Both the position numbers and the translations under genes were made by a program. Shown one piece after another: positions 10,451 to 18,400 of a DNA stretch of 21,706 bases (its first letter is position 1; every line of letters starts with the position of its first letter). The notes below the pieces were generated by a model. It was not told the DNA's origin. It saw only the letters and a list, made by a program, of their open reading frames with translations, and made no database searches. The stretch is from Ophiothrix spiculata (taxonomy: Eukaryota > Echinodermata > Ophiuroidea > Amphilepidida > Ophiotrichidae): the NCBI GenBank assembly GCA_000969725.1, contig JXSR01S032680.1; one strand, given 5' to 3'.

Positions 10451-11753
10451 GTGAGTCTATCTGTTGTTTTTCCACCACTAAGGGCCTTGACAGATTTTTA
10501 TGATTTACCAAATTATTTGGTGCAACTATTCTTGATAAATAGATCATTCATAAATAGACCAATTCTTACGTATTTTTCTGATAATAACGGAGGATTGGTG
10601 ATGGAAAATCACTCACTTTGTCACCACCCATTTCACATATGCTAAATATTTGTTGATTTTAATCACCAAATCTCTCTTTTCATCAGAAATTAAAGTTAGT
10701 TGAAATTAATTTTGCAACAAAGACTTTTAAAATCAAGTGTTTAGTAGCCCATAGAAAATATAGATCAGGCTTATGTCATTTTAGAAATTTTTTGAACTGG
10801 AAAATATCAGCAGGCCCATACAATTTCCTTACTGATGATATTGTGAGACAATGGAGTACTTTGCCCAAAGATTAACATTTTTTCAGAACTTCATCAATAT
10901 TGTTGTGAGGTGACTGGTTACTGTACAATATCAGTACCAATCGAATACGCCAGTCCAAGAAAAGCCCATCTCTGCTATTTTGGTCAAACCATGGTCAAAT
11001 TGAGTTATATCCACCAAATCATTCAAATTCAAGAAAGACCCAACTCCATTCTTGTGTTGCCATGGAAATGTAAATAATATAAAACCATGTTGTCATATTA
11101 ATTTAGGTATTGATTGGCGGAAAACTCGTAATATTCAGTTTTTTCTTTATAACTCAAAACATGTCATATACAAATCACACTCATTACAAGATCATATATA
11201 TATTTTTTTACAATTTATTCAAAATTTCACATTGACGACAACTGCACATTGCTTACCTGGAATTAATACAATATTGCACAGTCAGTTATACAATCACAGT
11301 TTGTAAAATCATTGATATTGATAAAAATTGATTAGAGCCCTGCTACAGCTTGCTGCATTGGTTATCAAATATCACATTCATAAAATTGTGCTAAATAGAA
11401 TATTTTTAATTTATGACAGACATTCATAACATGAAAATTGATTATTCTATTTTTAGGATAAGATACTGGATAATTTGGAACTGTATAGAGTAAAAATAAA
11501 TATTATTTTACACTATATTTCATAAATGGGTTGATTTTTTTGTTCATATTTTGGCTTTGCCACTAAAATTGTGACTGCCCTATTTCTTCAACATACATTT
11601 CTTAACATGTTAATCTTCAAAATTGCATAAAATCAGATGTTTCATTCATATAAACTGTTATTTCAAAGTTGTTGCCAGTTAGGCCAAAGAAAAATAAATG
11701 TTTCCTGAAACCCTACACTGTCTAAAGAAGTGCTCCAAAATGAACTATTTTAT
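10451..11753. other. Intergenic, no gene seen
   Basis: AT-rich sequence between the two convergent genes. Small open frames (for example 11052-11306) are rich in rare-looking combinations and have no domain, repeat or splice support. Confidence 0.5.
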
Positions 11754-11925
11754 CGCCGAGCAGTTAGAGCATGAGTTCGAGCCCCAGGTTGGGCGGTTTT
11801 CGTCTCCTTGTTTCCTTGGGCAAGAAACTTTACTCTACTTGCTAAAGACGTGGATCCCCTGTACGAATAGACTCCTTCATGGGGTATGCATGTTATGCAA
11901 GTACTTGTATCATTGATTGATTGAT
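11754..11925 (+). mobile_element. tRNA-derived SINE, internally deleted head
   Basis: Same family as the copy at 18808-19033. Box B (gttcgagcccc, 11775-11785) is followed by ggcggttttcgtctccttgt, then actccttcatggggtatgca, and a tail of attgattgattgat. The stretch between box A and box B is missing, so the internal promoter is broken. The 72-codon frame across it is a by-product. Confidence 0.85.
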
Positions 11926-13809
11926 CACTTGACCAAAATAAAATAAGTCAATATATTGCTCATATTACATTATTCCTATTGAACCACACATAAAATTTTT
12001 CTTCAAATTTTTTTTTTCTTCTTACACACCAACCTTCTTTTTCCCCTACATTTTAAAGGAAACAGACAATTTATTTTGTTTGGCCTTGTAGAAAACACAG
12101 TAAAAAGTTCGTCAGTTTTAAACCTAATTTTATCCAATGATGAATTACATTCTTGAATTAATATTAATGTTTCATCCCTATCTCTAAGACTTTGAGAATT
12201 TTTGATTTTCAAATATTCAGCCCTAGGCTATTGTTTATTCACATTTAACAATTTAATGTGTCAATTGAACAAAGGACAAACATAATTTCAAACTCTCACT
12301 CATAATAACAATTGTGTGGCATATTAGCCCTGAAAAAGTCTAAAATCTTTCAATTTCGCTGAAAATTGTGGTTAAGCAGAATTTGTAATCCGTTGTTTTT
12401 ATGACGTCATAAAAACATACTGCCTTATTTATTTTGGTGAGTATAGAGAGAAGAGACATAAGAAATGCAATTATCACCAGTGTTTGCTTGGTTTTAAAAG
12501 CCTAATTTGTAACGAAAAATAGGATTCAACATATTGATCATGAAAAGGTGCAGGAGTAAGTAAAAATTGTAATTTGGCAAGATCGATTGTCATGATTGAT
12601 GATGTCATAACTACGTAACAGTTCAGCAGATTTTGGTACTGACAAAATCGGAGACTATTCTATGATACTACAACCCCATTTAATTGCTGTCAATTTTAAT
12701 AATATAAATACACTTCGCGGTTTGTTGATTGAAATGTTCAGTCCTCTTTGGTAAAAAAGTGACACAATTGTGATTTTTTACTTATTGAATTCAACATATC
12801 TCAAGATTGAAAAAAAGCAAGTTGAACAGAATAAACAGCATTTAAATTTAAAAGCTTAAGAGTTTTTCCTTTTCAATGATGTACCATTATGTTAAACTAG
12901 TATTTTGGTTTTGCCACAGAGGGCACTTTTCAACTTGCACAATTTTTATTTGGACACACTGTAGAAAGGCAATGTACATTTACAAAATCACTAGCTGAAA
13001 TAGGATGAGTGGATACCTTAAGGTATAACTGTAAAATGTGAACCAATTAAAACTGCTGTGTAGAAAAGACTAGAATTAAATGCTACATTATCTCATGATA
13101 TATATAAAAGTGCAAAATAGACAACATTCACAAAGAAATAGTACTGCTTTTAAAATCACACATTTTTACACAGATTAATGAATTATATATAGTACCGATT
13201 TTCATAATGCTTATTTCACTATTAGAATATGATACAAAATATAGTACTGATTTTATTTATCATTTTACAATTTCATAAATTGTTACAATTTGGTCTGAAT
13301 GCTGATAAATGTTATGTATATGTCCACATTCAGATCACAGATAATAAATAAATTTATTTACAATTGGAATAATTGGTTTGTATACATGCACAAAAAAGTT
13401 GAACCTAAGCTGAAGTTAGTTCTGTTGGACTAGGTGAAATGTAATTGATCACTTTTTCAGGAGATATCTGAGGTGAATGTAGTTTAATTTTTTTTAGAAT
13501 TCATTAAATCTGAACATTTTAGAATTGAAATCATACATGACACCAAAAAGGGAATTAGTTGGATATCGGGCACATTGATTTTGAGATACAATAAAGGTAG
13601 ATTTTCTTTATTTTGTTTTTCATTATTTTAAAGGTCCAAGAATTGTATCTCTGGAACAAGACGACCAAAAATGGTAAGATTTGGATTAAAATGTAGCATT
13701 TTTAATGCACAAACAAATTGTAATAGAATATCAAAAAAGAAAATTGCAACATGAGTCTCACTTCCATTGATCAAGTCACAATTATTTCTAGTGAAATTAA
13801 ATTTGTCTT
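11926..13809. other. AT-rich intergenic DNA
   Basis: No gene recognised on either strand. Holds the CRE palindrome at 12394-12417, a solitary mariner-type end at 12951-12964 (ggacacactgta), and many A/T runs. Confidence 0.5.
12394..12417. promoter_or_regulatory. 24-bp perfect palindrome around a CRE core
   Basis: tgtttttatg at the left, acgtca in the centre and the exact inverse at the right make a 24-base perfect palindrome. Its middle is TGACGTCA, the full consensus bound by CREB/ATF bZIP dimers. Function is unknown: it lies several kb from either gene's start. Confidence 0.5.
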
Positions 13810-14047
13810 GGGCCCTATGTCATAAAAGTTAAAATCAACCTAAGTCTAAAATTTAGAATTCATCTTATCTTTTTTCTATGATAAAATTCAGAAAAGTCTT
13901 TAAATTTCAAATTCCTTTATGAAGTAAAGATAATAGTTATAATAACATTATAAAATCAAAATTTAAAATTCTATCCAGAGTTTAGATGAGTAATCCATCC
14001 TAAGTTCCATGACTTAGGTTGATTTTAACTTTTATGAATTAGGGCCC
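13810..14047. mobile_element. MITE with about 36-bp inverted ends
   Basis: gggccctatgtcataaaagt (left) is mirrored at the right by acttttatgaattagggccc. The inverted match continues inwards through aaaatcaacctaagt / acttaggttgatttt. The 238 bp are AT-rich with no ORF, and no target duplication is evident. Confidence 0.8.
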
Positions 14048-14888
14048 TGGTCCATGCTTAGTCCAGGAGCCATATCATAAACTTACAAAAAAAGTAATTT
14101 TTAAATAAGAAATAATTCTGAAGCATATTTTATGCTCCTTTATTTTAAACTCAAAAATGGTGTTCAGAATTGACTTCAGATTTACTATTGTTTTATGATT
14201 TTTGCCAACTCTTTTGTGCATATAGACAATACAGAGTTTCTAAAATATGAACCATATGTATCTAAAGTATCACTATATTGTGTAAGTGTTTGGTTGCTTC
14301 AAGGTCAATCACAAGGCTTTACTCTGCAGTAAGCATGTATGTCCAGTATTTCAAAAATAAACCATAACTTATGCACTTTGGTGAAAAACAAATCCATTTT
14401 ATCACAGCTTTGTAGCTCATTTTGAAACTGGATTTCATACACCAATGACCACATGTGTAAAAAAAAATCCCCTTATCTGAAAAAAAGGAAAAGAAGCTTA
14501 AGCTTTTTTAAACTTGTTTTTCAGGTCAAGGATGCTTACACTCTGGTACCTTGAGTACCCTCCCATATGCTAACATTTATAAAAGTAAAAAAAATTGGAA
14601 AACTACGTAATTGGTACCATGTATACCAATACAAAAGGCACAAATTTAAAAACTGTAAAAATTATTTATATAAATTTTAGACCATATGTTATTGCTATAG
14701 TGTATGCCATACCATAGTGGATTTGGGTATACATTTTAATCAATTGATTATTTAGATTTTCCAGCATTACATCCCTACCCAGACCAGACCATTCTTGAGT
14801 ATCCTCCCCCCCCTGCATTTGAGGCAAGGGGTTTGAGGTACATGTATAAACACATATTAAAGCACATAAGACCTCCATTACATAGAAG
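14048..14888. other. Intergenic, no gene; fragment of the C-rich fold-back family
   Basis: No credible exon. At about 14769-14813 the sequence catccctacccagaccagac then cttgagtatcctccccccc resembles the right end of the fold-back element at 20461-20780, so a fragment of the same family lies here. A second 'ttgagtaccctccca' occurs near 14552. Confidence 0.5.
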
Positions 14889-14894
14889 TTTATT
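14889..14894 (-). terminator. Candidate poly(A) signal of the canopy-like gene
   Basis: AATAAA (tttatt on +) lies about 440 bases after the stop codon at 15336, within the tail of the SINE. I see no AATAAA between the stop and this site. An AATAAA-less or farther 3' end is possible. Confidence 0.4.
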
Positions 14895-15162
14895 TATAAA
14901 ATTCAGCGGATCGAGAGCCAGGCTAATCCCAATAGTGGAAATGCATTAAATTCAAGGGACGCCTCTGTGATGAGAAAGACAGAAAATTTGAAAGAATTTT
15001 GAATTTTAGATGCATGAGGAAACCAAAGTGCTCGGAGAAAACCTGTAAGGACAAGTATGGATCAACAACCAAATTCACGTACAACCTAGGTACGACCGGA
15101 AATCGAACCTGGGCTGCAGTGATGAAAGGCGAGTAAAGAAACGCTGCGCCACCCCGTCCTCC
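14889..15162 (-). mobile_element. tRNA-derived SINE (second family) with AATAAA-rich tail
   Basis: Read on the - strand it has a box A-like ggtggcgcag (about 15143-15153), a box B-like ggttcgatttcc (15098-15109), then a conserved-looking segment with ttctccgagcactttggttt (about 15020-15042) and an A-rich tail with AATAAA at 14889-14894. It lies downstream of the stop of the canopy-like gene in the same orientation, probably within or just after its 3' UTR. The 93- and 63-codon frames over it are not genes. Confidence 0.75.
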
Positions 15163-15335
15163 TACTCGGTAGAATATTGAGTATTCGGAAGGGGAGGCAC
15201 TCATATTTGAAATTGAGGGGGATTATCCCCATCACTAAAACATTAGTGCCTCTCTTGTAGCGTATAGCAAATACCATATACTTCTACGTGATTAAGGCCT
15301 TAGAGGTAACAAGAAATCACACCTGGTGTTGTATT

Positions 15336-15404
15336 CTACAATTCTGTTTTCTTCTTCCTTTCCTTGCTCTTGCTGTCTTTGTTCTTTGGCGCTTTGCGCT
15401 TTTT
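15336..15404 (-). CDS. Coding exon 5: basic tail, KTEL end
   Basis: Follows a tttcag acceptor and encodes 22 residues, about half of them Lys or Arg, ending KKKTEL and TAG. The last four residues suggest retrieval to the ER. The exon has low sequence complexity and few G/C third positions, as expected for a Lys-rich tail. Confidence 0.85.
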   Translation of the reverse strand, partial: KKRKAPKNKDSKSKERKKKTEL

Positions 15405-18400
15405 CTGAAATAAATAGTGATATAATAGCAAAGATTATAATTGTGACATAATAAAAGAAAATGCGACAGGTTTTTTAAAAGACAGCTGTCTTGGACATTG
15501 TGACTTAATGGTTAGGCCTACATTTGATTTTACATAAAAACTGATTTGACAATTGTATCATGTGCTTCATTTTTATATGGTTTAAAACTTGGAAGTGGTG
15601 TGTTTGACATGCTTAATGAATAGATGCATGTGATCATTTTGAATCCACTTCTCATCTCAGACAAAAATATTTTTCTTAAGATAAAAAGAAAAAAAAAGTA
15701 AATAAATTATCTAATAACCAACATTCCAGCTAGTGGGATTTGTCATGGGTGGGCAGCATTAACATATGGATTTACAGCATAATTCAATAAAAAGAACATT
15801 TTTCTTATGAAAATGGCCAAAATCAATTGGAACTCTGAAGTTTGAAGCTATTCGACAATCAATACTTCCAACAATTGATAACAGCACTAGTTGCAATGGC
15901 GGTGCTTTTTATTCAACATTTACATTCAGGTTTCTCAAATTCACTACAAAATTAAAATGTTTGCAGCCTAAGTAGTGTATACTTTTTGCATTGAGCTCTA
16001 GACAGTTCTGGTTCTAATGGAAAGATATGTTAGGTTTACAGGGGAGATACCAGACTAGCTGCCATTTTTATTCCGGCATATAGACAAAATTGGGGTATTC
16101 GGGTTTTTCCTGATGATGCATTGCATCTTGCCATAATGTGCGAACATTAAAAACATGCACACACGCTTTGCTTGCAGGTTGGCATATCATTAGCGTAAAG
16201 AATTATTTGCGCCGTTTGTCTGGTATCTCCCCTGAAAATCTAAGAAAGATATGTTGGGTTTTCTTACCGGTCCTTTATACTTGTTGATGCGGAATTGGGC
16301 TCTATCTACTCCAACGCATGCATCAGTAACCTCAAAACATAGCTGTAATTCTTGTTCTACTTTATCTCCAATGTGAGCTTTCACAACATCTATTAATTCT
16401 GCTTTGTAGTCACCTGAAAATTTATCAAAAGAGACAAATTGAGTTGCATTATAATACATGTAGACCTCAAAAGAGTAGGGCTGCTGGGTTTAGAGTTTTT
16501 TCTTTGTATAGAGCTTCTCTATCATGTTCTCTTGACACTAGACTTACCCGTCCAATATTCGGACTTTCTTCATGGTTGGTGGGCTTAATTCATAGGCACG
16601 TAGATGATCTACTAGACGTGTTCTCTTGACACTAGACTTACCCGTCCAATATTCAGACTTTCTTCATGGTTGGTGGGCTGAATTCATAGGTGCGTAGATG
16701 ATCTATTAGATGTGTTCTCTTGACACTAGACTTACCCGTCCAATATTCACAAACTTTCTTCATGGTTGGTGGGCTGAATTCATAGGGCGTAGATGATCTA
16801 CAACACATGTTCTCTTGACACTCGACTTACCCGCCCAATATTCACAGATTTTTTTCATTGCTGGTTGACTGAATTCATAAGCGTGTAGATGATCTACTAG
16901 ACATGTTATTTTAACACTAGACTTCAGACTTTCGTCATGGTTGGTGGGCTTAATTCATAGGCATGTAGATGATCTACTAGACATGTTCTCTTGACACTAG
17001 ACTTACCCGCCCTATATTCACAGACTTTCTTCATGGTTGGTGGGCTGAATTCATAGGAGTGTAGATGATCTACTAGACGTGTTCTCTTGACACTAGACTT
17101 ACCCGCCCTATATTCACAGACTTTCTTCATGGTTGGTGGGCTGAATTCATAGGAGTGTAGATGATCTACTAGACATGTTCTCTTGACACTAGACTTACCC
17201 GCCCTATATTCACAGTTTCTTGATGGTTGTTGGGCTGAATTCATAGGTGTGTAGATGATCTACTAGACGTGTTCTCTTGACACTAGACTTACCAGTCCAA
17301 TATTCACAAACTTTCTTCATGGTTGGTGGGCTGAATTCACAGGTGCATAGTGATCTACTAGACATGTTCTCTTGATACTAGACTTACCAGTCCGATATTC
17401 ACAGACTTTCTTCATGGTTGGTGGGCTGAATTCATAGGCGCGTAGATGATCTACTAAACATGTACTCTTGACACTAAACTTACATGTCCAATATTCACAG
17501 ACTTTCTTCATGGTTGGTGGGCTGAATTCATGGGGCGTTGATGATCTACTAGACATGTACTCTTGACACTAGACTTACCCGTCCAATATTCACAGACTTT
17601 CTTCATGGTTGGTGGGCTGAATTCATAGGCGCGTATATGATCTACTAGACATGTTCTTTTGACACTAGACTTACCCGTTCAATATTCACAGATTTTCTTC
17701 ATGGTTGGCGGCCTGAATTCATAGGCGCGTAGATGATCTACTAGACATGTTCTCTTGACACTAGACTTACATGTCCAATATTCACAGACTTTCTTCATGG
17801 TTGGTGGGCTGAATTCATGGGGCGTTGATGATCTACTAGACATGTACTCTTGACACTAGACTTACCCGTCCAATATTCACAGACTTTCTTCATGGTTGGT
17901 GGGCTGAATTCATAGGCATGTAGATGATCTATTAGACATGTTCTCTTCACACTAGACTTACCCGTCCAATATTCACAGACTTTCTTCATGGTTGGTGGGC
18001 TGAATTCATAGGCGCGTAGATGATCTACTAGACGTGTTCTCTTGACACTCGACTTACCCGTCCAATATTCACAGACTTTCTTCATGGTTGGTTGGCTGAA
18101 TTCATAGGCGAGCAGATGACTTACCCGTCCAATATTCACAGACTTTCTTCATGGTTGGTTGGCTGAATTCATAGGCGAGCAGATGATCTACTAGACGTGT
18201 TCTCTTGACACTAGACTTACCCGCATGGTTGGTGGGCTGAATTCATAGGCGCGTAGATGATCTACTAGATGTGTTCTTTTGACACTAGACTTACCCGTCC
18301 AATATTCACAAACTTTCTTCATGGTTGGTGGGCTGAATTCATAGGCGCGTAGATGATCTACTAGACATGTTCTTTTGATAGCATCTTGTATCCTGACTTC

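Noticed and set aside
14923..15277. Two - strand open frames of 93 and 63 codons
   Set aside because: They run over a tRNA-derived SINE in different frames and show no protein family.
16924..18139. Separate repeat-protein genes on the - strand
   Set aside because: The open frames are intronic copies of exon 3 read through the splice donor; they lack acceptors, and stops and truncated units interrupt them.
16523..18378. CRISPR-like or satellite array
   Set aside because: Units are contiguous with no spacers and contain coding sequence plus a splice donor of the host gene; the setting is eukaryotic.
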